From positions 1 to 34,543 of the forward strand of contig OMJJ01000156.1 of the NCBI GenBank assembly GCA_900299305.1: DNA of 34,543 nucleotides. Reading direction: 5' to 3'. Below the pieces are notes generated by a model that had not been told where the DNA came from, did no database searches, and saw only the letters and a program-made list of their open reading frames with translations. Every line of letters begins with the position of its first letter. Within the stretch, counting starts at the first letter, position 1. Both the position numbers and the translations under genes were made by a program. Shown here in pieces: positions 1-9,762 of the stretch. Origin of the DNA: a bacterium (GTDB taxonomy: Bacteria; Armatimonadota; Chthonomonadetes; Chthonomonadales; Chthonomonadaceae).

Positions 1-26
1 ATAACGAATATACCTCTCTACTCTCT

Positions 27-50
27 CTTTCCCCCAAAATTGGGGGAAAG
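27..50. repeat. Short perfect inverted repeat, possible dispersed hairpin
   Basis: A CTTTCCCCCA arm and its exact complement are separated by four bases. No T-run follows on either strand, so it does not read as an intrinsic terminator. A very similar C/T-rich hairpin lies at 14074-14096. The nearby 18-base stretch 81-98 (GCGTAACATGAGTTATGA) also matches the end of the larger repeat at 14236-14253 in 16 of 18 bases. The stretch 1-111 therefore looks like the edge of an intergenic repeat cluster, not a gene. Confidence 0.5.
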
Positions 51-111
51 ATGTCCTGCAAGGACAGAATGAGGGCGAGTGCGTAACATGAGTTATGAGA
101 ACTCCCCATAC

Positions 112-147
112 AAAAAAACAGAGCCGCCTCAATTTGAGGCGGCTCTG
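112..147 (-). terminator. Intrinsic terminator of glnA
   Basis: A perfect 12-base-pair stem (119-130 with 136-147, arm CAGAGCCGCCTC) closes a five-base loop. Read on the minus strand it is followed directly by a T-rich tract (112-118). It lies 20 bases beyond the glnA stop codon, so it ends that transcript. It is the clearest Rho-independent terminator in the window. Confidence 0.93.
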
Positions 148-167
148 TACTGTTTCTACTTCTCTGT

Positions 168-1583
168 TTAGATGTCGTAGTAGAGGGCGAACTCGTAGGG
201 GTGCGGACGTAGCGCAACCGCTTTAAACTCGTTGACTCTCTTGTACTCGATGTAGGTGTCGATGAGGTCTTTGGAGAACACGCCACCCTTGAGCAGATAC
301 TCGTAGTCTGCTTCGAGAGCGTTTAGGCTCTCTTCGAGGCTACCGGGGGTCTGCTGGATGTGTGCTTTCTCTTCTGCTTCCATCTCGTAGAGGTCTTTGT
401 CGATGGGGTCTGGGGGCAGGATTTTGTTCTCGATACCGTCCATACCCGCCATGAGCATCGCCGCAAACGCGAGGTAGGGGTTTGCAGAGGGGTCTGGCGC
501 ACGGAACTCTACACGCTTGGCTTTGGGAGACTTGCTCACCATCGGGATACGAATACAGGCGGAGCGGTTTCGTGCCGAGTAGATGAGGTTGATAGGAGCC
601 TCGTAGCCGGGAACTAGGCGGCGGTAGGAGTTGGTGGAGGGGGCGCAGAACGCAAGTAGCGAAGCCGCGTGCTTTAGAAGTCCACCGATATAGTAAATCG
701 CCATTTCGGAGAGTTGGGCATAGCCTTTCTCATCGTAGAAGAGGGGCTTGCCGTCTTTCCAGAGGGACTGGTGGCAGTGCATACCGGAGCCGTTGTCTTG
801 GAAGAGGGGCTTGGGCATGAACGTAACGGTGTAGCCGTTCTGAAGGGCGGTGTTCTTGACGATATACTTGTACTTCTGTACTTTGTCTGCCATGGTGACG
901 AGGGTATCGAACTTCATGTCGATTTCGCACTGTCCGCCAGTTCCTACCTCGTGGTGATGCATCTCGATGTCGATACCGCAGTCGATGAGGTTGAGGGTCA
1001 TGGCAGTACGGAGGTCTTGTAGGCTATCGTTCGGGGGAACGGGGTAGTAGCCGCGCTTGAGGGGGATTTTGTAACCGAGGTTCGGCTTTTCGTCGCGCCC
1101 AGTGTTCCATGCGCCCTCTTCGCTATCCAGGTGATAGTAGCCTTCATTTGTACCTTGTCCGTAGCGTACATCGTTGAAGACGTAGAACTCGGCTTCGGGT
1201 CCGAAGAAGATAGTATCCGCAAGTCCGGTGCTTTTCACATACGCTTCGGCGTTTTTGGCAATCTGGCGGGGGTCGCGGTTGTATCGTTCGCGGGTGATGG
1301 GGTCTTCAATATCGCAGGTGATATTGATGGTGGTCACTTCGGTGAAGGGGTCTACATAAGCGGTATCCGGGTCGGGAATGAGAAGCATATCGCTCTCATT
1401 GATGGCTTTGAAACCGCGAATGGAAGAGCCGTCAAATGCCAATCCATCTACGAAGGTATCTTCGCTAAAGTGGTTTACAGGAATCGAAAAGTGCTGTGCC
1501 TGTCCGAACAGGTCAGTGAAGCGAATATCCATGATACGCGCTTCCGATTCCTTTATGAAATCTATTACGTCCTTGGGCGTCAT
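168..1583 (-). CDS. glnA: Glutamine synthetase, type I (GSI-beta-like)
   Basis: Makes glutamine from glutamate, ammonia and ATP in the cytoplasm; the family forms dodecamers. The 471-aa protein has the family landmarks in order: the N-terminal beta-grasp region with the DGSSIRGF signature, [10 protein letters not shown] (metal-binding Glu), the HHHEVG region, [10 protein letters not shown] (ATP/metal site) and the [16 protein letters not shown] substrate region. A KDLYEM segment corresponds to the adenylylation-tyrosine loop of the beta subtype, so control by adenylylation is possible. The frame stays open to 1697, but the start at 1583 (MTPKDV) fits the family N-terminus and follows an AGAGGAG ribosome site; the upstream 38 residues look non-coding. 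The porin gene lies 181 bases upstream on the same strand. An intrinsic terminator follows. With the nitrate operon it supplies a nitrogen-assimilation theme. Confidence 0.97.
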   Translation of the reverse strand: MTPKDVIDFIKESEARIMDIRFTDLFGQAQHFSIPVNHFSEDTFVDGLAFDGSSIRGFKAINESDMLLIPDPDTAYVDPFTEVTTINITCDIEDPITRERYNRDPRQIAKNAEAYVKSTGLADTIFFGPEAEFYVFNDVRYGQGTNEGYYHLDSEEGAWNTGRDEKPNLGYKIPLKRGYYPVPPNDSLQDLRTAMTLNLIDCGIDIEMHHHEVGTGGQCEIDMKFDTLVTMADKVQKYKYIVKNTALQNGYTVTFMPKPLFQDNGSGMHCHQSLWKDGKPLFYDEKGYAQLSEMAIYYIGGLLKHAASLLAFCAPSTNSYRRLVPGYEAPINLIYSARNRSACIRIPMVSKSPKAKRVEFRAPDPSANPYLAFAAMLMAGMDGIENKILPPDPIDKDLYEMEAEEKAHIQQTPGSLEESLNALEADYEYLLKGGVFSKDLIDTYIEYKRVNEFKAVALRPHPYEFALYYDI

Positions 1584-1700
1584 AATACGCTCATCTCCTC
1601 TAAGTTTTAGAAATCGTTTCTTAGGGAGAGCGGGGTGCGCGTCGTGCGCCTCCTGCTCTCCTCTAAAAGGGTTCCCACGACTGCCTTGGGTGGGCAAGTG

Positions 1701-1734
1701 CAGGGTATAGAGTGGATTCTACCCTATATCCCTG
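1701..1734. promoter_or_regulatory. Imperfect inverted repeat upstream of glnA
   Basis: CAGGGTATAG and CTATATCCCTG form an inverted repeat with one extra base in the right arm and 13 bases between arms. It lies between the porin stop and the glnA start. It has no T-run, so it may be an operator or a leader hairpin rather than a terminator. I could not assign it to a known regulator, and no clear sigma-70 or sigma-54 promoter is visible beside it. Confidence 0.3.
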
Positions 1735-1764
1735 CGACAATAGACCTTTGTTCGCGAAATACGC

Positions 1765-3138
1765 TTAGAACTTGTAGACTTGCCCTAGCGTGATGGTATC
1801 TTGGTCGCTGACATTGCCGGAAGCAGAGCCGAAGAGGGCTTGGTTCGCGCTGTCGTGCCGCCACTCTAGGCGAGAGACAAGGTTCTTTTTGGTGTACTCT
1901 AGGGTAAGGGTGTAGCTCTTGAGGTTGCTGTAGCCCAATCCCAAACGAGGTGCGAAGCCGCCCGTTCCCGGTAGGTCTTCAAACTGCTCGATACGTGCCG
2001 CCCATGCAAAACTGGGAGTCACTTGGTAGCGGGCAATACCGGTCATGCCTACCCAGTTACCAGAGACTTTCCCTACATTCTGGATGCTACCCGCCGCACC
2101 GCCATAGGTAAACCAACCCACGAGTTTGAGTTTGTCGGTGGGGGTAAGGATGGCTTGCCAGTCGAACAGGTTGAGGGTAACACCGCCGGCTCCTGCGGTG
2201 GGTACGCCTGCCCCAAACGCTCCGGTTCCTTCCGCGCCGCCCATCCAGCCGAGAATGTTGGTAAACTTGGTTCCGGCTTTGTAGGTTAGTTGTGCGTAGA
2301 TAGATTTGGCGTTGTTGTCGTCAGCGATGTTGTTCCACCCATTTACGATACCTGCTTGTAGCGACCACTTTCCGTTAAGGGTGGTGGTTCCACGAACTCC
2401 CGCATGGTAGAGGGGTACACCGAGTGCGAAGTTGAACGAACGGGAGTAGTTGTCGTTGCTACTGCTTTCGATAACTTCGTATCCGAAGGGGGTTGCGAAG
2501 ATACCTCCGTCGATAGCCCAGTCCTTACCCAAAAACTTGTGGTTTCCGGAGAGGAAGAGCTGTTGAACAGCCGACCAGTTGGTGGTTCCGCCGGGTTCGG
2601 TGGCGTGTACCAAGCGGGCGGTGTCGCCGATGGTAAGGGTTGCGGTAAGCCCTAACCCCAAGCCTTTACCGGGTGCACGGGTGATGTTCAGTTCGCCAAG
2701 CGAGAAGCCGGGCTGTCGGTCTTTGATGTCGAAAGCACGTCCTACGTTGTCGATATTGATGGTATCGCCGCTAGGGGTGGTAAAGACAGAGTGTCCGGGT
2801 GCTTTGGTGTTTACGCCGTAGTACCAGTCTGCCAAGCCCGTGATGGTAAGTTCGCCGGGTTTGGGACCTGCGGGTTCCTCTTTTTTCTCTTCTGGCGCAA
2901 GTGCGGCAAGAGAGGCGAGACGTAGTTGGCGGCTTTTTTCGGCGAGTGCCTCAAAAGCGAACAGGTTTTTGCGAGGGGCGGGCATCTCTGCCAGTTTGGT
3001 AGTAACTTGCTCCGACTTATCCGTTTTTACGGGTGCTTCTTGTGCATTGGCGGCGGCAGTAGAGACAAGCCCCGCACAAGCAACGGCGAAGGAGAGGGCG
3101 GAATAACGGTTTTTCGCAAGTGAAGAGTATCGATTCAC
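1765..3138 (-). CDS. Outer-membrane beta-barrel porin, BBP2 (OmpL-like) type
   Basis: A 457-aa predicted outer-membrane channel. Residues 1-32 form a signal peptide (basic start, hydrophobic core, cleavage likely after ANA). An Ala/Lys/Glu-rich linker runs to about residue 92. A barrel region follows with alternating hydrophobic strands and a terminal Tyr-Lys-Phe, the aromatic C-terminus recognised by outer-membrane assembly machinery. Motifs such as ITGLADWYYG near the barrel start and the order of strands match my memory of BBP2-family porins, which are near 400-480 aa. The GTG start is set by a strong AAGGAGG site nine bases upstream. The substrate is unknown. Its position upstream of glnA on the same strand would suit a nitrogenous solute, but that is inference only. 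Confidence 0.8.
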   Translation of the reverse strand: MNRYSSLAKNRYSALSFAVACAGLVSTAAANAQEAPVKTDKSEQVTTKLAEMPAPRKNLFAFEALAEKSRQLRLASLAALAPEEKKEEPAGPKPGELTITGLADWYYGVNTKAPGHSVFTTPSGDTINIDNVGRAFDIKDRQPGFSLGELNITRAPGKGLGLGLTATLTIGDTARLVHATEPGGTTNWSAVQQLFLSGNHKFLGKDWAIDGGIFATPFGYEVIESSSNDNYSRSFNFALGVPLYHAGVRGTTTLNGKWSLQAGIVNGWNNIADDNNAKSIYAQLTYKAGTKFTNILGWMGGAEGTGAFGAGVPTAGAGGVTLNLFDWQAILTPTDKLKLVGWFTYGGAAGSIQNVGKVSGNWVGMTGIARYQVTPSFAWAARIEQFEDLPGTGGFAPRLGLGYSNLKSYTLTLEYTKKNLVSRLEWRHDSANQALFGSASGNVSDQDTITLGQVYKF

Positions 3139-3601
3139 GTTGAGGTTCCTCCTTAGTGGATTAGGCTATAGTAATAGCACGGTTGGTTTTATGGTGAGAA
3201 AACAGATGGTACGCCTCTGCGTACTTTTCTAACTCAAACGGACATCTCTACTCTGTAGCATTTTACAGGAGTTTTGACTTGAGCCAAGAAAAATAGCAAA
3301 CGCAGAAAAACGAAATCGTTTCGAGGGTAAAACAGGGGATTCTAGCAACAACAACGTCGCGTGGCACTATGCGGCTGAGTGCAACTGTCCTTGCCACATC
3401 GCAAGAAACAGAGATAGCATCCATCTAAAAATGGTTAGTTATTTATGAGTATAGCAGGATAACGAAGGGCTTGTCAACTTTTCGGTGCTTGGCGATAATA
3501 ATTTGTTAAATTTTTGCGGTAGTGGGTCGTTTCTGCTTCCCAAGCACAACGATATGCCACAATAGGACAGAAACTTACCCCCCTGCTACAAAGGAGCCTT
3601 T
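3139..3601. other. Divergent intergenic region between porin and sbcD
   Basis: This 463-base AT-richer stretch separates the divergent porin and sbcD genes. It holds the sbcD promoter at 3471-3499 and must hold the porin promoter and leader, although I see no convincing -35/-10 pair on the minus strand. No small reading frame with a good ribosome site, tRNA or clear hairpin was found. Confidence 0.6.
3471..3499 (+). promoter_or_regulatory. Sigma-70-type promoter for sbcDC
   Basis: TTGTCA (3471-3476) and GATAAT (3494-3499) are separated by exactly 17 bases, each one mismatch from consensus. Transcription would begin near 3506, giving a leader of about 95 bases before the sbcD start, which has an AAGGAG ribosome site. 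Confidence 0.75.
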
Positions 3602-4852
3602 ATGACGCGAGAGATTCGAGTGATGCACTTCGCCGATACGCATTTCGGCGTAGAACTTTATGGGCGGCTAGACCCTGATACGGGTTTGAACACACGCCTG
3701 AAGGACTTCAAGCAGTCGCTCACCAGTGCGATAGATACGGCGTTGGAACGGGGTATCGACCTCGCGGTATTTGCGGGGGATGCCTACAAAAACCGTGACC
3801 CACGTCAAACCGACCAGCGCGAATTCGCCGACTGTATCCGCCGCCTTACCACTCAGAATATCCCCGTTGTTATGCTGATAGGAAACCACGATATGCCTGC
3901 CATTCGAGGGCGTGCCAATGCTATAGAGATATACCGTACTTTGGGGGTAACAGGGGTACAGGTTATCTCGCGCCCCGAAATGCTAATGGTAGATACAGCG
4001 GCGGGTAAAGTACGTATTGTGGGCATCCCCTATCTTATGAAGGGTTTTTCGGTGGCACGAGAGGAGTTTTTGGGGAAGTCGTTAGAGGAGTCTCGCCTGA
4101 TGATAGAGCAGAAGTACTCTGAAAGTATAGGAGGCTTTGCGCGTCAGATACGAGAGGCAAACGACGACATACCAACGATTCTTTTGGGACACTTTTGGGT
4201 AAACGGGGCGACACTCTCGCACTGGCAAGCGGGTTACTTTAGTAGAGACGAGGCGCAGGTCTCTCTCTCTGACCTCACCGATACCGCCTTCGACTATGTG
4301 GCTTTGGGGCATATCCATAAACACCAAGACCTCTCGAAGCACCATCAGCCTCACGTAGTCTATTCGGGTAGCCCTGACAGAATCGACTTTGGAGAGAAGG
4401 ACGAGGACAAAGGCTTTGTCTACCTGACGTTACGAAAAGGGGGCGCAGAGTACGAGTTTGTGCGCGTTCCCCAAAGCAGACCGCTTCTTGAGATTGATGT
4501 GGATGCGGACTGCGACGAGCCTACCGAGAAGATTGTCGCCACGATAAAACGGCACTCACTACGAAATGCGATTGTCAAACTAAGTTACCGCATTGGGGCG
4601 GATAGGGCGAGCCTTGTACGAGAGCGGGAGTTAAAAGAGGCTCTTGCCCCTGCGTTTATGATTGTCTCGATTCAACGGCGGGTACAGCGTGAGGGTACTC
4701 TGCGAAGCCGCGAATTTACAGAGGGCAAATCGCCGCGTGAGAACCTCTCCCTATTTATAGATAAGAACGCAACTTGGCAACCCCATAAACAGAAACTGCT
4801 AGAGATGGCAGAACCCCTTTTTAGCGAACTAGCGGAGGAGATAGCAGAGTGA
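3602..4852 (+). CDS. sbcD: DNA double-strand-break nuclease subunit SbcD (Mre11 family)
   Basis: The metallophosphoesterase nuclease half of the SbcCD complex, which opens hairpins and trims blocked DNA ends in the cytoplasm. The 416-aa protein carries the phosphoesterase motifs in order: HFADTHFG (D12, H14), AGDAYKNRDP (D60), IGNHD (N95-D97), a GHF motif and LGHIHKH near residue 240, which together bind two Mn ions. After about residue 290 comes the capping region and a C-terminal segment that should bind the SbcC coiled coils. The start is supported by AAGGAG seven bases upstream. It overlaps sbcC by four bases (GTGA), so the two are translationally coupled. Length and motif order are ordinary for the family. 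Confidence 0.94.
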   Translation: MTREIRVMHFADTHFGVELYGRLDPDTGLNTRLKDFKQSLTSAIDTALERGIDLAVFAGDAYKNRDPRQTDQREFADCIRRLTTQNIPVVMLIGNHDMPAIRGRANAIEIYRTLGVTGVQVISRPEMLMVDTAAGKVRIVGIPYLMKGFSVAREEFLGKSLEESRLMIEQKYSESIGGFARQIREANDDIPTILLGHFWVNGATLSHWQAGYFSRDEAQVSLSDLTDTAFDYVALGHIHKHQDLSKHHQPHVVYSGSPDRIDFGEKDEDKGFVYLTLRKGGAEYEFVRVPQSRPLLEIDVDADCDEPTEKIVATIKRHSLRNAIVKLSYRIGADRASLVRERELKEALAPAFMIVSIQRRVQREGTLRSREFTEGKSPRENLSLFIDKNATWQPHKQKLLEMAEPLFSELAEEIAE

Positions 4853-7416
4853 TTCCCCTCAAACTAACCCTTAGAAACTTTATGAGTTATGGCGATGAAC
4901 CGACGGTACTCCCCTTTGAGGGGCTTCATGTCGCCTGCCTGTCGGGGGATAACGGCAACGGTAAGTCGGCTATCCTAGACGCGATGACGTGGGTGCTTTG
5001 GGGGCAGACCCGCATGGGCGCAACGGGTAGCGACGAACTGATTCGCTTGGGCGCAGAGGAGATGGAGGTGCGCTTCGAGTTTGAACTGAATACCGAACGG
5101 TATCGGGTGATTCGCAAACGAAAACGCGGCAAAACCGCCGGCGACTGGCAACTGACCCAAAAGAACAGCAAAGGCGACTATGTTCCCGTCGGTGGGGCTG
5201 GTAGCCGCGAAACGGGTAGGCAAATCGTAAAACTGCTGAGTATGGAGCATGAGACCTTTATCAACTCGGCGTATCTTCAGCAGGGACGTGCCGATACCTT
5301 TACGCGCCACAAGGCAAACGACAGAAAACGGATACTAGGGGAGATTTTGGGGCTGGAGCAGTACGACTTTCTGGAAACCAAAGCAAAAGAGCGTATGAAT
5401 CGGGCGAAAGCACTTGCCGAAGAGGTAAGTGTGGAGATACGGATGCTGACGGGGCAAGTGGGTCGATTGGAAGAGTATCAAGAGCAAGCAACACTGGCAG
5501 ACGAACGGGTTGCCGAGTATGAGCCTAAAATCGCGGCACAAGCGAAAGTCGTCTCGGAGTATACCCAGCAGGTGGGAGGGCTTGCCCTGCTAGAGCGAGA
5601 GCAGGATAATGCAAAGGAAGATAGGGATAGACTCTCCTCTGCTCTAGCAAAGCAGAACGGCGAGCGCAGAGCACTGCGCGAGCATCTGGACGCTATGGAG
5701 CGGCTTCGCGCCCAACGGAGTGCGATTACCACCGACTACGAACAGGTTCAACACCTCAAGCGAGAGTTTGCTGACCTCGCCCCCAAAGTACAACGCTACT
5801 ACCAAGTAGAGAACGAACACACTAGGGTAGTCGGAGAGATAGCCAAACTGAAAGTGGAGACCCAAGGGCAGATTCGCCTCCTAGAGAGTCAACTCAAGAG
5901 TGTAGAGAAAAGACAGGCTGAACTCAAAGAGGTGGAGGCTGAGGCGGAGCAACTAGAGAACGCCTTGCGGGAAGAGCCTACTACTCTCGTCCAGTGGGCG
6001 AAAGCACAGGAGAGCCTGAAGTCAGTAGACGAGGCGTTTACCCAACTCAAAACCCGAAACGCACAACTACTAAACGAAAAGAAGGAACAGGAGGAGGCAC
6101 TAGAGGTACTAAACCAGACCCGCGCCGAGTGTCCGGTGTGCGGTAGCGATTTACGAGACGAAAAGCGCGAACGAGTTATCGCACGTCAGCAAGAGAAGTA
6201 CCAACAGTTGCTAGGGCAGATAGCCCAACTAAAACAGGAAGGTATCGACCTAAAACCTCAGAAAACACAGGCAGAGACGCTGTTTCAAGACCTTACCCGC
6301 AAAAAAGAGGGGCTTGCCAAGCAGAGAACCCAACTCGAAGGATGCACCGAGCGTATCCACCGCCTGAAAGCAGAGGGGGCAGACAGCACTCCGATTTTGG
6401 GGGAACTACAGCCGCTACGCCAGTCGTTACAAACCGGAAGGTTTGCGGCGGCGAAGACGATACGCCAACAGACCTTAGAGAAGGAACTCACCCCATTAGA
6501 GGCGGCGAAAGCCCGCTCGGAGGAGGTAGAGACCCAGATAAAACGACGCCAAACCGATGTGGAAGAGCGTTACCGTAAACTACTCCAAACCGACGAGACA
6601 TTTGATAAGACCGTAGCAGAAGGTAACACGCTGAATCAACGCATTGCTGAAACCACCCAACTGCTAGAGGTGGCAGAGCAACGCTACCAAGAGTACGCCC
6701 TAGGACTACAACAAGCCAACGAGATACGCCGCCAACTGCACCTAGAAGAGAACCAACTGACCGTACTGCAAGGGCAACTGCAACGGGCAAAAGCGGATTT
6801 AAGCACCTACCAGAGCTATATTCAGCAGGTAGAGGCGGCGCGAAAGGAGCTGGAACAGAAGGAGAAAGTGTACTCGCGGCATAGCCAAGACCAGAAGCAC
6901 TACAACGCGCTTGCGGGGGCGTTTGGGCGAAAAGGGATTCAGACGATGATTATCGAGAACATCCTACCCGAAATCGAGGACGACGCAAACGAACTGCTAG
7001 GACGCATGACAGACGGGGCACTAAAAATCACGCTCACCACCACGCGGGAACGGAAATCGGGAAGCGGGGGAGCCATCGAAACCCTCGATATTCTGGTTAG
7101 CGACAGCATGGGTACACGCCCCTACGAACTGTTTAGCGGAGGAGAGGGCTTCCGTGTGAACTTCGCGCTTCGCTTGGCTCTCTCGCGGCTACTAGCACGA
7201 CGCTCTGGGGCAAAACTAGAGACGCTTATCATGGACGAGGGCTTCGGGTCGCAGGATGGCAAGGGGCGAGAGCGCATTATCGAGGTGATAGAGGCGGTGA
7301 AGTCGGACTTCAACACGATACTGGTTATCACCCACTTCGAGGAGTTGAAAGATGCGTTTTCGCAACGCATAGAGATAGTGAAAGACGCAAACGGCTCTCG
7401 TATCCACCTCATGTAG
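4849..7416 (+). CDS. sbcC: DNA double-strand-break repair ATPase SbcC (Rad50 family)
   Basis: The ATP-driven SMC-like partner of SbcD. The 855-aa protein has the N-terminal ATPase half with Walker A GDNGNGKS (33-40), a Q-loop region near YLQQGRADTF, and two long coiled-coil arms rich in Glu, Gln and Lys (about 190-420 and 435-690). At the apex is a zinc hook, CPVC at 428-431, where two molecules join. The C-terminal ATPase half has the ABC signature LFSGGEG (761-767) and Walker B ending in DE (796-797). It begins with GTG overlapping the sbcD stop. It is shorter than the roughly 1,000-aa E. coli protein, meaning shorter arms, but all catalytic parts are present. No intrinsic terminator is evident before the repeat at 7429. 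Confidence 0.95.
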   Translation: MIPLKLTLRNFMSYGDEPTVLPFEGLHVACLSGDNGNGKSAILDAMTWVLWGQTRMGATGSDELIRLGAEEMEVRFEFELNTERYRVIRKRKRGKTAGDWQLTQKNSKGDYVPVGGAGSRETGRQIVKLLSMEHETFINSAYLQQGRADTFTRHKANDRKRILGEILGLEQYDFLETKAKERMNRAKALAEEVSVEIRMLTGQVGRLEEYQEQATLADERVAEYEPKIAAQAKVVSEYTQQVGGLALLEREQDNAKEDRDRLSSALAKQNGERRALREHLDAMERLRAQRSAITTDYEQVQHLKREFADLAPKVQRYYQVENEHTRVVGEIAKLKVETQGQIRLLESQLKSVEKRQAELKEVEAEAEQLENALREEPTTLVQWAKAQESLKSVDEAFTQLKTRNAQLLNEKKEQEEALEVLNQTRAECPVCGSDLRDEKRERVIARQQEKYQQLLGQIAQLKQEGIDLKPQKTQAETLFQDLTRKKEGLAKQRTQLEGCTERIHRLKAEGADSTPILGELQPLRQSLQTGRFAAAKTIRQQTLEKELTPLEAAKARSEEVETQIKRRQTDVEERYRKLLQTDETFDKTVAEGNTLNQRIAETTQLLEVAEQRYQEYALGLQQANEIRRQLHLEENQLTVLQGQLQRAKADLSTYQSYIQQVEAARKELEQKEKVYSRHSQDQKHYNALAGAFGRKGIQTMIIENILPEIEDDANELLGRMTDGALKITLTTTRERKSGSGGAIETLDILVSDSMGTRPYELFSGGEGFRVNFALRLALSRLLARRSGAKLETLIMDEGFGSQDGKGRERIIEVIEAVKSDFNTILVITHFEELKDAFSQRIEIVKDANGSRIHLM

Positions 7417-7428
7417 TTACTGGTAACT

Positions 7429-7560
7429 GATGTTACGCAGAGTTGGAAAGGTGTACTTGACTGGAAGGGGGTTCACCCCCTCTAAATCTCCCCCTTAAAA
7501 ACAGGGGAAGACTTGCAATGCACTCTTTACCTGTTCAGTTTTGAGAGGTAGAAAGCCTTC
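7429..7560 (-). repeat. Intergenic repeat, copy A (inverted relative to copy B)
   Basis: About 130 bases that match the reverse complement of 14115-14245 at an estimated 85-90 percent by eye, with small indels around the poly-G/poly-C centre. Shared blocks include ACTTGACTGGAAGG, CTAAATCTCCCCCTTAAAAA, ACTTGCAATGCACT and TTTTGAGAGGTAGAAAGCCT. It contains a small AGGGGG...CCCCCT hairpin and starts at a GTAAC-TGAT-GTTAC palindrome (7423-7436). It fills most of the gap between sbcC and the end of the nitrate operon. No reading frame is visible in it. It may be a small nonautonomous mobile or REP-like element. Confidence 0.8.
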
Positions 7561-7575
7561 TGCGAATACTTTCTC

Positions 7576-9747
7576 CTAACCTTCTGCCTTAAAAACCCGG
7601 CAGGCACACGCTTTGTACTCTGGAATTTTAGACACAGGGTCTAGGGCACGAATGGTAAGCAGGTTCGCCGACTTCTCGTTCGCCCAGTGGTAGGGTATGA
7701 AAACAGTATCCTCCCGAATGGTGGCTACAACGTTTGCGGGTAGTGTCACCTTCCCGCGCCGTGTCTCTACTGTAACCTGATCTTTGTGTTGAATACCAAG
7801 CCGCTTTGCAAGAGAGGGATGTATTTCGCAGAGCGGCTCCGGATACTGGTCTACTAGCCCCCCTATGCGGCGGGTTTGGGTTCCGCTAAGGTACTGACTC
7901 ACCACGCGCCCCGTAGTAAGCACTATCGGGTACTCGGCATCTGGGACTTCGGCAGGTGGCTTCCACTCTACCGCGTTGAAGTGCGCCTTTTTGTCGGGCG
8001 TATAGAACTTTTTATCCTCATACAGTCGGGGTGTACCAGTATGCTCTAAAGTGGGGCAGGGCCAGAAGACCCCCTGTTGTCTCTCTATTTTATCGTAAGT
8101 CACCCCATAGTAGTCCGCAGTCCCCCCTTTAGAAGCGACCCGCAACTCGTTGAAAATATCTTCCACGCACCGATACGGAAAATAGGAACCCCTTCCCAAT
8201 CGTTCGGCTATCTGAAGCAGTATCTCCCAATCGACTCGTGCCTGACCGGGTGGGTTCACTGCTTTGCGTAGGCGGATAATGCGCCCCTCTGCACTGGTAG
8301 CAGTTCCCTCGTCCTCCTCATGCAGAGACCCCGGAAGGATAATATCCGCATGGCGAGCAGTTTCACTCATAAAGAAGTCGATAACGGTATAGTGTTCCAC
8401 CCGATTGAACGCCTCTTTGGTAAAAGTTGCATCGGGTAGTGAGACCACTGGGTTGAAGCAGAGAGAGAGCAGACCTTTAATCTCCCCAGAGTGCATCGCC
8501 TCAATAATCTCCTCTGCGGTAAGCCCTTTGTGGGGCATCTCCTCTTCCGCGATTTTCCAAACCTCCGCAATGTACTTACGATGATCGGGGTTCTCTATAT
8601 CGCGGTTGCCGGGCAGTTGGTCGCACTTGTGTCCGTGTTCACGCCCTCCTTGCCCGTTTCCCTGCCCTGTAATGGTTCCGTACCCGCATCCCGGTCTCCC
8701 CAAACGCCCTGTAGCAAGCACAAGGTTGATACACGAAAGGACGTTCTCCACCCCTTGTGTATGGTGTTCTATGCCCCGCGCATGAAGTAGAAAACTCGTC
8801 TTGGCACGCCCCCACAACTCTGCCGCCCGAACAATCAGGGTGGGGTCTACACCAGACATCTCTCCCGCAACCTCTGGGGTGTACTTTGCCACCGCCTCCT
8901 TCACCGCTTCAAAACCGGAGGTGTAGTTTTCAATAAAGTCGGTATCTATCCAACCGCGCTCAATAACGACATGAAGTATTCCGTTCATCAGTGCCGTATC
9001 ACCGCCGGGGCGCACCGGTAGATGGATGTCCGCCGTCCTTGCTAATGGCGTAACACGCGGGTCTACCATAATCAGTTTCGCGCCTCTATCCCGCGCTCTC
9101 CAGATGTAGTCGGTAGTTATGGGCGCACACTCGGCGACATTTGCCCCTGTCACCAGTATCACGTCGGCAAGTGGAATGTCTTCCCATGAGTTTGCGGCTC
9201 TATCCAGCCCGAAGGCTTTCTTGTTACCTGCCCCAGCAGAGACCATGCAGAGCCTGCCATTATAGTCGAGGTTTTTAGTTTGGAGAGCCACCCGCGCAAA
9301 CTTACCCACCAGATACGACTTTTCGTTGGAGAGCGAGACTCCAGATAGCATCGCAAAGGCATCTCGCCCGTACTGCTTCTGTATCCGCTTTATCTCAGAA
9401 ACGGTACTATCTAGTGCCTCCTCCCAACCAATAGAGACAAACCCTCTGTCTGTCCGCTTGAGGGGGTTAAGCAGGCGGTCAGGGTGTTCGTTCTGCATAT
9501 ACCGCTTTACCCCTTTAGGGCAGAGTTTACCGCGATTGAAGGGAAACTCCTCACGGGGTTCAAAACCTATCACACGATTATTTTTTACTTTAAGGTTGAT
9601 ACCGCACTGCTGTCCGCAAAAACAGCAGTGTGTCGCTACCAACGCATCCGGCTCCTCTTGATGTTGCCAACCTCCCGGCGGTGTATAGTGTGCGTGCGGA
9701 CCGTACTGCCGAATCAGTTCGTCTAGGGGAAGCGGTAGTTTTGCCAT
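7576..9747 (-). CDS. Molybdopterin nitrate reductase catalytic subunit, NasC/NarB type
   Basis: Predicted to reduce nitrate to nitrite at a bis-MGD molybdenum centre. The 723-aa protein has an N-terminal [4Fe-4S] site C41-x2-C44-x3-C48-x27-C76, a molybdopterin oxidoreductase core, and C167 in [11 protein letters not shown] as the likely Mo ligand, in the pattern of assimilatory and periplasmic nitrate reductases. A C-terminal MGD-binding domain follows ([17 protein letters not shown] region). There is no twin-arginine signal, so it should be cytoplasmic. It also lacks the extra C-terminal [2Fe-2S] domain of proteobacterial NasA; its length matches ferredoxin-dependent NarB. It is the last gene of the operon, 15 bases after the cytochrome b gene. 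A formate dehydrogenase-like role is the main alternative, but the adjacent NarK and the Cys context argue for nitrate. Confidence 0.85.
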   Translation of the reverse strand: MAKLPLPLDELIRQYGPHAHYTPPGGWQHQEEPDALVATHCCFCGQQCGINLKVKNNRVIGFEPREEFPFNRGKLCPKGVKRYMQNEHPDRLLNPLKRTDRGFVSIGWEEALDSTVSEIKRIQKQYGRDAFAMLSGVSLSNEKSYLVGKFARVALQTKNLDYNGRLCMVSAGAGNKKAFGLDRAANSWEDIPLADVILVTGANVAECAPITTDYIWRARDRGAKLIMVDPRVTPLARTADIHLPVRPGGDTALMNGILHVVIERGWIDTDFIENYTSGFEAVKEAVAKYTPEVAGEMSGVDPTLIVRAAELWGRAKTSFLLHARGIEHHTQGVENVLSCINLVLATGRLGRPGCGYGTITGQGNGQGGREHGHKCDQLPGNRDIENPDHRKYIAEVWKIAEEEMPHKGLTAEEIIEAMHSGEIKGLLSLCFNPVVSLPDATFTKEAFNRVEHYTVIDFFMSETARHADIILPGSLHEEDEGTATSAEGRIIRLRKAVNPPGQARVDWEILLQIAERLGRGSYFPYRCVEDIFNELRVASKGGTADYYGVTYDKIERQQGVFWPCPTLEHTGTPRLYEDKKFYTPDKKAHFNAVEWKPPAEVPDAEYPIVLTTGRVVSQYLSGTQTRRIGGLVDQYPEPLCEIHPSLAKRLGIQHKDQVTVETRRGKVTLPANVVATIREDTVFIPYHWANEKSANLLTIRALDPVSKIPEYKACACRVFKAEG

Positions 9748-9762
9748 GTCTCTTCTCTCTTC

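Noticed and set aside
27-50. Reading the 27-50 hairpin as a transcription terminator
   Set aside because: Neither strand has a T-run after the stem. The true glnA terminator at 112-147 comes first.
360-1710. Several plus-strand open frames of 60-160 codons antisense to glnA
   Set aside because: They lie wholly within a strongly conserved glutamine synthetase gene, have no ribosome sites or recognisable motifs, and follow from its codon bias.
3361-3380. A sigma-54 site (TGGCAC) upstream of the porin
   Set aside because: The TGGCAC hexamer is on the plus strand and lacks the TTGC partner at the required spacing.
7429-7560. A CRISPR or transposon end
   Set aside because: There are only two full copies, thousands of bases apart and inverted, with no spacers and no transposase gene in the window.
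7576-9747. Formate dehydrogenase as the function of the molybdoenzyme
   Set aside because: The Cys lies in a C-M-x-S-A context typical of Nas/Nap enzymes rather than the C-H-x-P context of formate dehydrogenases, and a NarK-like carrier is in the same operon. It is kept as the main alternative.
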